From Orychophragmus violaceus (Eukaryota > Streptophyta > Magnoliopsida > Brassicales > Brassicaceae), in the NCBI GenBank assembly GCA_030180135.1, contig CM058231.1, positions 53,392,235 through 53,456,234 on the forward strand: 64,000 bases of DNA. Reading direction: 5' to 3'. Every line of letters starts with the position of its first letter. The first letter of the stretch is position 1. The position numbers and the translations under genes were made by a program. A model generated the notes under the pieces. That model searched no databases. It was not told the origin of the DNA and saw nothing but the letters and a program-made list of their open reading frames with translations. Shown piece by piece: positions 14,535 through 25,739 of this stretch.

Positions 14535-15045
14535 TAGGTCTGGATGTTTATCCGAACCCGAAAGTCCAGATCTCAAATCAATTCTACAAAAATTTAGATG
14601 ATGCTAAAGTGCATGTATTTTCAATGTATTGGATAATATCCGATTTCGAACTAAATCTGAAAGTATACCCGAAACAATATGAATTTTTAATTAATTTGAA
14701 GTAATTTTGCTACTTAAATATTTTTGGGTAGTTTAAGTAACTTTCCTATTATTTTTTTTTGGATAAAACGGATATTTTCTAATACTTTTGGAAATTTATA
14801 TGCAGTTTAAATATATTTTTATATAATTTTTGAGTTATTTCAATTTTTTTGAATATTTTTTTGAGTTTTCAGACATTTTTAGTAATTTCGTATATTCAAA
14901 CTCGATCTAAACCCGATAAGTTCCGAACTTAATCCGACCCAATATATAGAAATATCCGAACGGGTCTTTAGTCCTAAAATCGAAAATTTAAAAACCCAAA
15001 AAATCGAACCGAACACGAATGAGTATCTAGACGCCCATACCATAA
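14535..15045. mobile_element. MITE-like AT-rich repeat with imperfect terminal inverted repeats
   Basis: The 511-bp segment is flanked on both sides by TTCTCGG (14528-14534 and 15046-15052), which looks like a target-site duplication. Its ends are imperfect inverted repeats: the left end begins GGTCTGGATG and the reverse complement of the right end begins GGTATGGGCG slightly inset. The interior is AT-rich and carries many CCGAAC/CGAACC-type words near both ends, a pattern I associate with common Brassicaceae repeats. There is no open frame of note. A 7-8 bp duplication would suit a hAT-like non-autonomous element, but the class is a guess. Confidence 0.4.
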
Positions 15046-15170
15046 TTCTCGGGGTTTAGCTATGTTCTTTTTATTGATATGAAGCTCTGAGTTTTAATTG
15101 TTATGAAGCTCCTACTGGTATTTAAAATTTTGATTAATTTAAAATCAATCCCGTAAATTTTAACTCTTCT

Positions 15171-16920
15171 TGTAACATACCCAAACCCAAGGCCCAAAAT
15201 TTTTGGAAGAAAGGTCCCAAAGCCAGCCCAAATCCACCTTCCTTTCCTGTTTCTTTCCTTATTCGGGCGTTTCCCTTTCTGGTTATAGGGTCAAGCCCAT
15301 TAGCTGAGCCCATAAGCCTGCTTTCCTTTTCTAAAACCCTAGGGTTTCCAGCAGAGCCTCCCCTATAAATACTGCCTCATTTTCCCCAGAAACTTATTTT
15401 CTCTTTCTTTCGGCGAAGCCCTGTCGGGATCAGAAGACGTTCGAGCATCCAAGAGCACTATTCACGTTTTTCCTTCTTCCCAATCTCACCAGGTAACCCC
15501 GAGAACCAGATCTGAGCTTTCCAAACCCGAAAACGTTTTCAAACTTTTATATCTTTCAAAATACCCCGAATCCCGAGAAACCGAGCATACCACCGTGAGC
15601 CGAGACGAAGCCGGAGCCGCCGAGCCGACAGCCACGCGCCGCCGCACGCGCCCGCACGCGCCGGAGGAGCCACGGGCGCGTGAGATCCACGCGCGGCGGA
15701 GGAGCCACGCGCTGGAGCTCACGCGTCGATCGCCGGAGACACGCGCCGCCACCGCCGCCGACTGGAGCTACCGCCGCCGCCGGAGCCGCCGTTGACCGCC
15801 GGAGCCGCCGTTGACCGCCGCCGTCGCCGCCGGTTGACCGTTGACCGGACCCGTTGACCGTTGACCGGTCCGGGTCAGGTCGGATCGGGTCGGGTCTGAC
15901 CCAATCGGGTCGGATCCTTGACCGGGTCTGGTTTGGGTTGACCGACCGGTTTAATTCGGTTTAGTCAATTTCCCATTTCAATTCCAATTTCAATTTCAAT
16001 TCCCGGTTTAGATCGGTTTAGCTGGTTTGAGTGGGATGTTTTCAATCGATCATATCTCGCTCATCCTGAGGCCGATTTAAGCGATTCAAAAGCCTATCTC
16101 ACTCGCTTTCTCGTCCTCTTTTCAGAACCGATGTCCGTTCGGGTCAATAGGGTTGCTAATTCACGGTTTTGCCCTCTTCTTTGGCTAAGGTGAGGACCAA
16201 ACGTGATCTCCCTTACTTCATTCGAATCCGGGCGATAGTCCCTTGTTAATGTCGTCTTTCCTAGGTAGTTAGGGCAGTATGGTACCAATGTGATTGCTTG
16301 AGAACGTAGAACTGCTAGGTTGTTCGCTGAGCCTGAAAACGTTGCTTGTGTGTGATGGATATGGTTGGTAGTTGTGATAGGGCCCCCGAAAGGGTGTTTC
16401 GTGGCAGGGCGCGTATAGCGAGTTTTGGTACGCGTTCTTTAAATCGTCGGATGGGAGGTGTTGGCGAGCCTCCCCTGGTACAAAGGCCGTGGGCCAAGTG
16501 ATGCCGGGTGGGCCGGTTGTGTGAGCCTTCGGGCTAGAGAGGGGTTCACGAGTGCGAAAGCGCGAGTGGATGTAGTTTGCGTGGTGAAAGCCCTCGGGCC
16601 TGTTTGCAAGGTGATATTAGCTTAGGACTTGTGATCCGTGGTCGTGCGGTGTAAGCGGGATAGCGGACTCCCTAAGTCCGTCCTCACTGGGTGATTGTGT
16701 TTGAAACAATTACTCATGCCTCTTTCCCCTTTCCTGTCCCCATTTTGTTGCAGGTCCGGATGCGGGATCGATACAGTCGAGTGACGTAGTTGGTGGTTTT
16801 CAATAAGAAGGAAGCGCCGGGTCCTGGGACAAGTTGAGAAGGCGTCCCGGTTGGACCGAATCCGGTTCAGCGGGCGTCCTAATGCCGCGTCTCCGGTTAT
16901 GACGGGAGACGGGTGTTACA
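15171..16920 (+). repeat. T1 5' LTR
   Basis: The LTR is 1750 bp from TGTAACATAC to GGGTGTTACA. It contains a TATA box, a very GC-rich Gly/Pro/Arg-codon-like stretch at about 15590-15910 with repeated GTTGACCG words, and possible LTR intron signals (5' splice-like AG|GTAACC at 15492/15493, 3' splice-like TTGTTGCAG ending at 16753). Open frames within it are by-products of base composition. Confidence 0.92.
15364..15371 (+). promoter_or_regulatory. TATA box of T1 5' LTR
   Basis: TATAAATA lies about 190 bp into the LTR, followed by a pyrimidine-rich stretch typical of a plant core promoter. The same box is kept in the 3' LTR. Confidence 0.7.
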
Positions 16921-16923
16921 ATT

Positions 16924-16936
16924 TGGTATCAGAGCC
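16924..16936 (+). other. T1 primer binding site, tRNA-Met type
   Basis: TGGTATCAGAGCC starts three bases after the LTR end. This is the usual plant primer site complementary to initiator tRNA-Met. Confidence 0.9.
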
Positions 16937-17131
16937 TAGGTTAAAGGTCTCCCAGTCCTGCCCTGGGAGATCAGCTTTCGTTGTTTACCCCAAAAACCCA
17001 TTTTTCACTCTTTTTCAAAACCGTTTGCGAAATTTTTTTTTATAAAACAAATACTTTGCGAAATCTTTCAAACACCAATATACCACCGATTATCTCCTGT
17101 TGTGACCTCTCTTAGTTTCGTCTTATGCAGG

Positions 17132-17786
17132 ATGTCCACTGATTCACACTCTGATTCCGGGTCCGATTGGGCACCAAACTCTACCAGTGTTCTGCGCACA
17201 CGTGTTGCACCCCGCAGGAACGCACCGAGGAGGCAGAGGAGACGACTTACGATTGAGACATCGGTTGAGATTCCCGGCGCCACCCAGTCATCCGCCTGGC
17301 ATTCAGTGGATAGACCAGTGTCTGCATCAGTTCCGGTTGAGACAGTTGTGAGACCAGTGAGGGGTAGAGGCCGACCCCGGAAGACGCTAGTAGTGGCCCC
17401 ACCGGCGCCAGTGGATGCACCCCGAGTCCAGAGGTCGGGAAAGGAGCATGTAGTGGCAGATGATCATTCCGATCCACCGAGTCGTGTGTGCTTCATGACA
17501 GTGAGACCGTCAGGCGGGATACCAGGGGCGTCGACATCGAGGAGGGCGCAGGAGGTTCCTCGGCCCTTCCAGGTGGCAGGCATGAGTGTGCAGAAGTACA
17601 GGGATGCGTTCATGTTCCGAGCTGGATGTACCCACCCTAGATCCCCGATCCATTTGATGACCCTGTTTATGGATGGGCTAGCACCGGAGATCCGAGAGGG
17701 GATGACGGATGGGAGTGAGTACGGAGAGTACAGTTGCGATGGCTGCTAAGTACGCAGAGGCTGTGGATAGGAACCAGAGGGATCCC
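17132..17786 (+). pseudogene. T1 gag-like gene, 5' part, split by C1
   Basis: The likely start ATG is at 17132. The N-terminal third is Ser/Arg-rich and carries an AT-hook-like RGRGRPRK at residues 77-84. The end contains a Gag core-like stretch (residues about 150-195) with the pattern of a truncated retrotransposon gag helix bundle ('LFMDGLAPEIREG'). The frame from 17132 stops at 17749. A one-base shift at about 17705-17730 gives the frame at 17730-17786 that continues exactly into the 3' part beyond the C1 insertion. No zinc knuckle is seen. Confidence 0.75.
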
Positions 17787-18437
17787 TGAAGGATTATGTG
17801 TGTTCATTGGTGTAATTACCAGATTACAACCTAACATAATCAACTAGGATCTAGGTGATTTGCAGATGAATCATAAACAGATCAGGATGATTACCTTATG
17901 ATTGCAGCGGATTGATCAAAGGAATATCGAGATCTGCAAGAGCTGATAGAAACCGGCTCCTCCTAGGTATCCACACGCTTACAGGCTACTGGATCAGGCT
18001 TCTAGACCAAGCTGGAACAACAGAGAGAGAGAGAAAGAGAGAGGACGGCTGGAGCTCAGAAAATCGCAGACCACTAGGGCTTCCTGCGCCTCTCCTCTTC
18101 CTTATATGGGCCCAAGTAATTAAACTAATGGCTCATTAGGCTTTTGGGCCCAAGGCCCAAATCAGACAAAAGGCTGTATTTTGTCTAGCCCAATTCTCTG
18201 TACAAATACAGTAAATGCCTTGCATCTTACCGTATTAATTCCTTGTTAACTTTCCCGTTAGCTATGGTGTGTGACCCTTAGGGATCATACAATACTGGTA
18301 ATAAGTCCTAAACTTATAGATCATGAGCGGGCTCTAGCAAGTCATCATGATCACCCAGTATTTATGACTTATGTCTGATCTCGACACTTATCATACTTTC
18401 TAGAGATAGTACGGTAGATTTCAGGACATTCCCAACA
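17787..18437 (-). repeat. C1 3' LTR (minus-strand element)
   Basis: The 651-bp LTR reads TGAAGGATT...CCCAACA on the + strand. It is followed by a polypurine tract complement (TCTCCCACTTGT), as expected for the 3' side of a minus-strand copia element. Confidence 0.92.
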
Positions 18438-19260
18438 ATCTCCCACTTGTACTGGAATCCTACATTCCCTAATCCTTTTGTCTCAATATCTCGATCTGGC
18501 ATAAGGCAAGATGCGTGTCATCCTTATATAGCCAGACCATGTTCATCGGACCAGATTTGATACTGACAATGCAAACGACTTGGGCAAGTCCGTTTGGGAG
18601 TGGCCACTCTCTTACCAGCTATCAAGTCTCCGATTGGCCTAGAGATATTACCTCCGTTAAACGGCAGGGACAAATCCCATCTTGTTCCATCACTATGAAC
18701 TACACACTTCATAATACACCCAACCAAGGTCCTTATAGCTCCCAGTTACGAAACAGCGTTAGACAATGATCAAAGCGCATCAATCCATGTGCAGCCACAT
18801 GCATGCGAACTCAGGTCTAAGGACTATACTCTATAGTCGTATATGAGAACCTCTTATGACACAGATATTAATATCTTGTAGAGTTCTCATCAGCGGGCCA
18901 TGTCCGGTCATATGCTCCCCTACATATACCTATGTGTCGACTTTGATGCCGCGCATCTATGACCCCTCGAAACTTGGTCATAAGTCTCAACACACTCTAG
19001 TCTCAAGTGGTTGTTGGTGTTCCAATTTCAACAACCTTCGACTATGGACACTATGATTTATGTCATTTCGTTAAATATGGGGTTTCAGGATCAAGTCTAC
19101 TCATGTACTTCAATGGCCCATATATAATGACATGAATCATTTTGGAACGATTATTTATATCACAGTTAAAATAATCCAGAAATCATAAATTTCATAAACA
19201 TAAAATATTATGTTTACATGAACCTTTCAAAACAACTAAATAAAGCCCTTTACAAACTCC
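18438..19260 (-). other. C1 3' untranslated region
   Basis: No coding pattern is visible. The segment shares blocks with the stretch between the pol stop and LTR of C2 (30131-30970), so it is the 3' non-coding part of this copia family. Confidence 0.65.
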
Positions 19261-20820
19261 CACTGAAATTAAGACTACATCTTAATTTCACATGTCTTAC
19301 AGCTACAGTCCGCGACTCGTGCTTAGGCCTAAGGAGTGGCTTCGTTAATAGATTAGCAACGTTCTCATTCGTTGAAACTTGCTGATCTACTTAACACCTC
19401 TGTCATTTATCTCACGGAATAGGTTATACCTACCCTCAAGGTGTTTGGTCCTCTGATGTGCAGCTAGTCTCATCTATGCTGGGAATCACATCAAGTTCAG
19501 TGATGAACTCTTCTTTCCAAACAACCTCTTTCGCCGCTACCCAAGCTGCGAAATGTTCAGCTTAAGTCATGGAGTCAGCAACAATGCCTTGCACCGCCAG
19601 ACAGACACAAGATATAACCGGACTGTGACCGGAAATCATCTTTGTCTGTTGGAAACTTGCCTTTCAGACTCTACCGACTTGTAGCACCTCACTTTCTCCG
19701 TAAATAAAGAACTTATCCTAAGTATTTTCCAAATACTTGAGGATATTCATTACGTCTATCCAGTGATTCTTTGCTGGATTTGACAAGTCTTTACTTGTCT
19801 TGCTTAACATTAAAGCAATATCAAAACAAGTACGTGTCATGGCATACATGATAGATCCAATTGCCGACACATATGGAATCTCATCCATGCATTCAAGCTC
19901 GGCAGTTATCGTAGGACACTGTTTCTTGCTTAACGTAATGCCATGTGACATTGGCATAAAACCCTTCTTGGAATGCTGAAAACGTGTAGGATTTTGTCAA
20001 TATAGGAATCCTAACTTTGTCCTATCAGCTATTTTGGATCTCTATCTTTAGATCCAAAATCCAAGAACATACGTGGCTTTACCCATGTCAATCATAAAAA
20101 CAACTCCCAAGCCAGTCCTTTACCGACTGCAGCATTGGAACGTTATTTCCGAGAATCAGTATGTCTTCGACATACACTATGAGAAATGCAACATCGCTCC
20201 CACTTATCTATTAGCAAACGCACAGTTCCACTTCGTTCCTGTTCAAGTCAAAACCTTGACTACTTCAACAGAACGAAGATTCCAACTCCGATATGTTTGC
20301 TTCCATCCATGAATGGATCGATGAAGCTAACTTACATACAGTATAATTTTTCGGAGTCCGGGCTCACTTTCGCTTCTGTGAATTTCGCAGGTTTGTCACT
20401 TTCAATGATCATCAGATCATGGCAACTAATCACGAGAAATCACTCTCGGATTAGTGACGGATTTATTCAGATCTGCGAACTTCAGGCTCTACAGGTGTAG
20501 ATTCTACAGAAATCTGTAAATCCATCCGCTGCTCTCCCTCAACAGGTTGAGCAGCCTCCTGTATTTCTCGAATTTCTTCGAGTTATACTTTTACTCCCAC
20601 TGTTCTTCTTGGAAAGCAACTTTCCTTTTAGAAAACAGAATTCCGAACAACCTAACTTCGTTTTCGGAATGGACGTAAAAAGTAAAAAGCCTTGGTTTCC
20701 CTAGGACAACCAGCGAAGTAGCTCAACTACAAATACTCAGTAAAGACGAATTTGGATCATTTCCAGTCCACATTTATGTGGTGTCTTTCAACTGATATTG
20801 GTGGAACTATTTCAGCGTAA
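19261..20820 (-). pseudogene. C1 pol remnant: RT/RNase H part
   Basis: Minus-strand translation gives short pieces that match the RT/RNase H part of C2. The clearest, at 19718-19957, runs from the region before 'YASAIGSVMYAM' of C2 to its 'NILKYL' block. Frameshifts and stops separate the pieces and I see no YVDD motif, so the region cannot make a polymerase. Confidence 0.75.
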
Positions 20821-21300
20821 ACTTAGATATTTCTAGAGCGTTATTCTTGAAGAATATCATGGAAGATTCGTGTGACTCATCTTTAATCATTTCTAATAAG
20901 ATCTGATTCTTTCTCACAGAAACACCTCCAGGTTTTCAGGAGAAATGAGCTGTGAAACGACTTCACACTCATTCAGATGATCACACCATCAATGACTTAA
21001 GTATTCTCACTCGTGATCTAATCCAGAGTCTATTCAATACTTCTGTCACTCTGATTCTATACCTCATTCTGGAACTCTTTCGACCATTTCAAAGAATTCT
21101 GACTCGTGTCTCATCAAATGAACACAGTCATACTCACTGAAGTAATCAGTAAAGATAATGAAGTACAGGAAATTTTCTCTGGCATTGCTGCTCATCGGGC
21201 CACATACATGAGTATGTTCAAGGTCCAATAAGCCTTTGGGCCTTTCTCTAGCTCGGCTAAGATGGGCCCTTTGTCTTTTGGTCCAGTAAGCAGAATTCAA
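20821..21300 (-). pseudogene. C1 pol remnant: integrase start
   Basis: The minus-strand reading at 21064-21300 recalls the 'HTDVCGPMSTNARGNYQYF' block that opens the integrase core in C2, but it is interrupted by frameshifts and stops. The same lesions occur in C3 at about 63120-63300, so they predate the separation of the two copies. Confidence 0.75.
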
Positions 21301-21796
21301 GTCTCATAAGATATCCGATCAAATGAGCCCAAAAGTCCATAACTATGGGATTTCTGAATCCGACTCACTCTATGTGACCAAAACATTTACGCCAAGAAAA
21401 ATCAGGTTTAATTCATCAGATTTAAACCAATTCGGTATTTATGTTACTTTTAGGCACTCTTTGGTTTAAGATATAAAACCCATTCCTTGAATAGGGTGCT
21501 ACAATTAATATTTCATTGAGATCAAAAGAACAAAACTTGTCTTTTATCAAAATGAAAAACATTCAAATTCTTACAAGAAAATGAAAGACAACTCTGCTTA
21601 AAGCAGGTACATTGTAGCAATTACTTAATACAAAACCAAGCCTCAAAGGCATCTACAAGTGAAAACCCTACGGCTGAGGCAGCATCCATAGCTCCTTCCA
21701 GACATGCAGTTCCACTTGCCCTTCCTTCAACTTTCTACTGTTGCTTAGGCTCTGCATATTATAACAAATATCAGTGCCACAACCAGTATTCAATAC
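21301..21796 (-). pseudogene. C1 protease remnant and deleted pol linker
   Basis: Directly after the gag stop the frame reads V-L-N-T-G-C-G-T, the copia protease active-site block with the catalytic Asp changed to Asn. It soon stops, and the rest, down to the integrase remnant, is non-coding. The spacing matches C3 (62547-63060), so the missing protease/pre-integrase part was lost in a common ancestor. Confidence 0.65.
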
Positions 21797-22687
21797 CTAT
21801 AAGGTAGAACTTGAAGTAATAACATGAATACCTGAGGAAGTAGTCTCATACATCAACTTCAACTCCTCATAATCTTCCATGAATTTAATGCAATCTCTCT
21901 TCCAATGCCCAGTCTCTTTACAGTAGCAGCACTTACCAACGTAAGATGTATCTGACTCGGGCTCAGAAGACACAGGCTTGCCATGATTTAAAATCTGGAC
22001 AACTTTGTCTTCACCCTTGTCAGCACTAGGTTTAGTAAACCTACCCTTCTCCATTATGAGATTATACAGGGTACTCTTCACGTTTGGCTCAACTGTCTTG
22101 AGCATATCATGCAGTTCAGTCAGCGTCTTCGTTAAGCCTTTCTTGATATAGTTCCTTTTGAACTTATCATAGCTTGACGGTAGTGACTGCAGAATGATCT
22201 CAGTTGCCAATTCTTGGCTAACTGGATAATCCAGTTTCCTCAGGTTATCAATGTAACCCATCATTTTACTGACATGAGGACTCACTGGATGATCATTTGG
22301 TAGCTTGCAGCTAGTGAGAGACTTAACCAACTGGTATCTCTCCACTCTTACCTGCTCCTGAAATTTCAATTTCAGGCTGCTGATCATCTCTATTGGCGAC
22401 TCCATGTTCTCATATTGCTTCAGCAAATCTGAGTCCATGGTAGCCAATATCAGACCACGCACATCTACCGCATCATTATAATGCTTATTCCAAGCATCAT
22501 ATACTGCATGAGAGGCATTGGACCCGATCCTCTCGGGGAGAGCTCTCTCAAGGACATAGTCCTTTCTCTTCTGCCTGAGGACTAGCCTCAGGTTCCGCGA
22601 CCAAGTCAAGAAATTTGATCCGTTCAGTTTGTCCATTTCAAGGACAGACCGGATCGAGAAAGTGTTTTGATTGTTTGTGCTAGTCAT
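21797..22687 (-). CDS. Copia Gag polyprotein (UBN2-like, zinc knuckle), C1
   Basis: The protein is 296 residues and complete from Met to stop. It starts with the conserved copia Gag feature 'LNGSNFLTWSRNLRLVL' (about residues 20-36), has the helical UBN2-type core, and carries a CCHC zinc knuckle C-Y-C-K-E-T-G-H-W-K-R-D-C at about 251-263. It should form the particle and bind RNA. It differs from the C3 copy at about six residues. The ORF stays open while the downstream pol is ruined, which suggests either recent origin or retained function. Confidence 0.9.
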   Translation of the reverse strand: MTSTNNQNTFSIRSVLEMDKLNGSNFLTWSRNLRLVLRQKRKDYVLERALPERIGSNASHAVYDAWNKHYNDAVDVRGLILATMDSDLLKQYENMESPIEMISSLKLKFQEQVRVERYQLVKSLTSCKLPNDHPVSPHVSKMMGYIDNLRKLDYPVSQELATEIILQSLPSSYDKFKRNYIKKGLTKTLTELHDMLKTVEPNVKSTLYNLIMEKGRFTKPSADKGEDKVVQILNHGKPVSSEPESDTSYVGKCCYCKETGHWKRDCIKFMEDYEELKLMYETTSSGIHVITSSSTL

Positions 22688-24466
22688 AACTGAAATTTAG
22701 AGATAAATAGAGTTTTAGTTATTCAGTTCATAAAAGAGTTATCTTAATAACTTATAAGAAAACTCGCATTGCATTCAAAATTTCTTTGTTTAACCTCATA
22801 AGAATGCAATGATTCCGAGACCCATGTTCAGCTAAATCCAAAGTGGGCCACTGGCCGTCACCCAGAAGTAGTTTTACTTGGTAAGCATACACACATCTAG
22901 TTATATCCAATAACTCTCGGTTGTGAATTGGGCCCAAGGCCCAATACACCAGATGTCTCAAGGCCCGGGACTCCCGATGGCCCAGTCAAGGAAACCAATC
23001 TCTTACAGCCAAATAATCACTAAAGTCTGGGACTCCCAATGAAATTAGTGACTATATACTACTTTACTTACGCAAAAACAGACACCCCACACTGTAAGCC
23101 ATATCTGTAATTGAATAAGCGTTAAGTAGCTGACAAGATTGGGCAAGACATCCAAGCTTGATATTGTTTTGAGGATTTTAGGTTTCAATAGATTTCCTCC
23201 CAAAAAATAGAAGATTACTATTTTGGGAAACTTTCCATTTCAGGTAACTTGCTAAATGTGGAAACTTTCTATTTAGGGAAACCTACTATTTTTTAGAAAC
23301 TTTCTAAATCGGAAACATACTATTTTTAGAAGTTTCCCAACATGCAACTTTCCATTTCAGGTAACTTGCTAAATGTGGAAACTTTCTATTTAGGGAAACC
23401 TACTATTTTTTAGAAACTTTCTAAATCGGAAACATACTATTTTTAGAAGTTTCCCAACATGCCAAAATTAGAAACTTCTAATATTAGAAGCTCTCTAATT
23501 TAATGTTTTATTAAAGTTTTCGGTTGGGTCACAAATTATAGGCCCAATTCTTGGCCCAAGACCACAGAATTCCAATTGGCCCAATAATTTGACATAACCG
23601 AGTCGGTTCATTAATTCTGGTCCAAGACCAAATTAACTACTAAATCCAACTGGTTATTTACTAAACCAGACCAGCTCTAAATTATTTGGTCCAACCAAAT
23701 CAAACTTAGACCAGCCTTCGGTTTAGGTTAAAATTCAATTTTGAATTTAAATCCGGTTTAACCAGAAACTAAATAATACCAATTGTATTAAATAATTTCC
23801 AGCAAACCGCGATTTGGGTTAACCGCTTGAACCATAATTATCAAAAACAATCGATCGCTAATCATTCAATAATTGTACAATCATTCATACGACAAGTCAC
23901 ATGATCGATCGCTAAAAGACAAAATCATGATTCTAAACATTAACAATCAACAATCCAAATCGATTCTTTATTAATTCAGCAAAGTCAAAAGCGATTGACA
24001 ACCTTAACAAACCTAACTAATCGATTGATTATTAATTCAGAATTTGACTTTTCCAAATCGTATCATGACAAACACATGAAGACAAAAACGATTTTGACAT
24101 AATCGATTCTTATGATTAACAATTCAAACAAACGATTCATTATCAAACATAATGTCAATCATGCGACTCATTCACTCAAAGACAAACATGATTTTGTCCT
24201 TTTCCAATTCAACTTGAACCATGACTTTTTCAAATCACTTATAACAAAACGATTCTCATGATTGTAATACAAAGTCAACTTGCGATTTCTTAATTACAAA
24301 ACGAAATCAACAATACGGTTCTTATGATTGCAAAGACAAAAGCGATTGATACAAACGATTTCATATTAGGGTTTTACAAGTTCTAATCAAATTTCTTAAG
24401 CCAAATTCGATTCTTAACATTAAAACAACCTAAATATGATCCAAACAGCAAAAACCTAACGACCTA
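22688..24466 (-). other. C1 leader between primer site and gag
   Basis: About 1.8 kb of AT-rich sequence without a gene. It contains a 117-bp tandem duplication at 23229-23462 and, near 23820-24420, many CGATT/AATCG words. The counterpart in C3 has one copy of the 117-bp unit and an unrelated GC-rich block in place of the CGATT-rich part. Confidence 0.7.
23229..23462. repeat. 117-bp direct tandem duplication in C1 leader
   Basis: The unit beginning AACTTTCCATTTCAGG occurs twice in a row with period 117. C3 carries a single unit at about 61005-61125. Confidence 0.85.
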
Positions 24467-24479
24467 GGCTCTGATACCA
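24467..24479 (-). other. C1 primer binding site, tRNA-Met type
   Basis: GGCTCTGATACCA on the + strand is the complement of TGGTATCAGAGCC and lies one base inside the right-hand LTR. Confidence 0.9.
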
Positions 24480-24480
24480 C

Positions 24481-25131
24481 TGAAGGATTATGTGTGTTCA
24501 TTGGTGTAATTATCAGATTACAACCTAACATAATCAACTAGGATCTAGGTGATTTGCAGATGAATCATAAACAGATCAGGATGATTACCTTATGATTGCA
24601 GCGGATTGATCAAAGGAATATCGAGATCTGCAAGAGCTGATAGAAACCGGCTCCTCCTAGGTATCCACACGCTTACAAGCTACTGGATCAGGCTGCTAGA
24701 CCAAGCTGGAACAACAGAGAGAGAGAGAAAGAGAGAGGACGGCTGGAGCTCAGAAAATCGCAGACCACTAGGGCTTCCTGCGCCTCTCCTCTTCCTTATA
24801 TGGGCCCAAGTAATTAAACTAATGGCTCATTAGGCTTTTGGGCCCAAGGCCCAAATCAGACAAAAGGCTGTATTTTGTCTAGCCCAATTCTCTGTACAAA
24901 TACAGTAAATGCCTTGCATCTTACCGTATTAATTCCTTGTTAACTTTCCCGTTAGCTATGGTGTGTGACCCTTAGGGATCATACAATACTGGTAATAAGT
25001 CCTAAACTTATAGATCATGAGCGGGCTCTAGCAAGTCATCATGATCACCCAGTATTTATGACTTATGTCTGATCTCGACACTTATCATACTTTCTAGAGA
25101 TAGTACGGTAGATTTCAGGACATTCCCAACA
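24481..25131 (-). repeat. C1 5' LTR (minus-strand element)
   Basis: This 651-bp copy is almost identical to 17787-18437. It sits next to the primer site and so is the 5' LTR of the minus-strand element. Confidence 0.92.
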
Positions 25132-25136
25132 ATCCC

Positions 25137-25739
25137 GTATTTCGGCAGCAGATGAGAGAGAGGCGTCGTAGCGACGAGGACACCCGGCGCCAAGTCATGG
25201 CAGAGCAGCAAGCCATTTGGGATGAGGATTTGCGACTGAAGCGGGAGCAGGAGATTGCGGACCGGGCTAGGTTGGCGGAGCAGAGGGCTGACTTGGAGCG
25301 TAGGCAAGCGAGGTATGAGCAGCAGAGGGCAGAGCAGGCCCGGCAGCAGGTGGGCGCGGGCCGCGAGCGGGAGCAGTGGGAGCAGGGGATGCGGCAGGTA
25401 CGGGAGGACCGAGGGTATGTCTGGTTGGATAAGCAGATGGACATCCCTGAGGAGGGACCGGAGGGGTTTGATCAGCAGTGGGAGCGAGGGACGCCGCGGG
25501 TACGGGTGGAGCGAGAGTACGTCTGGTTGGATAGGGAGGGGAACAGATTGGAGGAGGGACCGGATGGGCAGTGGGATACACCGAGTCAGGAGCCGGCAGC
25601 AGCACCTCCAGTGATCGTCATCTCAGATTCAGAGCCGGAGCCGGAGTCAGACCCCGAGGAGTACGACAGCGAGGAAGGCCTGGTGTACCGAGGAGACTTG
25701 GACCTTGAGTTACGGACCCCTGGATCAGCGAGTGGCTAG
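25137..25739 (+). pseudogene. T1 gag-like gene, 3' part, coiled coil and acidic tail
   Basis: The frame continues exactly from 17786 when C1 and one copy of its target duplication are ignored, then runs to the TAG at 25737-25739. The first half is Arg/Glu/Gln-rich and strongly helical (about residues 5-80 from the ATG at 25152), as in a coiled coil. The second half has two similar blocks around 'YVWLD' and an acidic Pro/Glu/Asp tail. There is no protease or RT. It may help assembly, but the function is not known. Confidence 0.7.

Larger units (their letters stand above)
17787..25131 (-). mobile_element. C1: Ty1/copia element, complete ends, pol decayed
   Basis: The two LTRs are each 651 bp and the whole element is flanked by ATCCC (17782-17786 and 25132-25136). 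It lies on the minus strand with primer site next to the right-hand LTR, intact gag at 21797-22687, and only remnants of protease, integrase and RT/RNase H. By eye the LTRs differ at only about three positions, so the insertion is recent although pol is dead. It interrupts the gag-like gene of T1. Confidence 0.93.

Noticed and set aside
15486..15795. Arg/Ala/Pro-rich frames on both strands in the T1 LTR, also at 26365-26651
   Set aside because: They overlap in several frames and come from the GCC/GCG-rich LTR sequence; the two LTRs do not keep the frame equally.
18005..18045. GAGA-rich run in C1 LTR considered as a microsatellite locus
   Set aside because: It is part of the LTR and equal in both LTR copies, so not an independent feature.
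25115..25605. Minus-strand and alternative + frames over the T1 gag 3' part
   Set aside because: They are shadows of the coiled-coil frame at 25137-25739, which alone continues the upstream gag reading.
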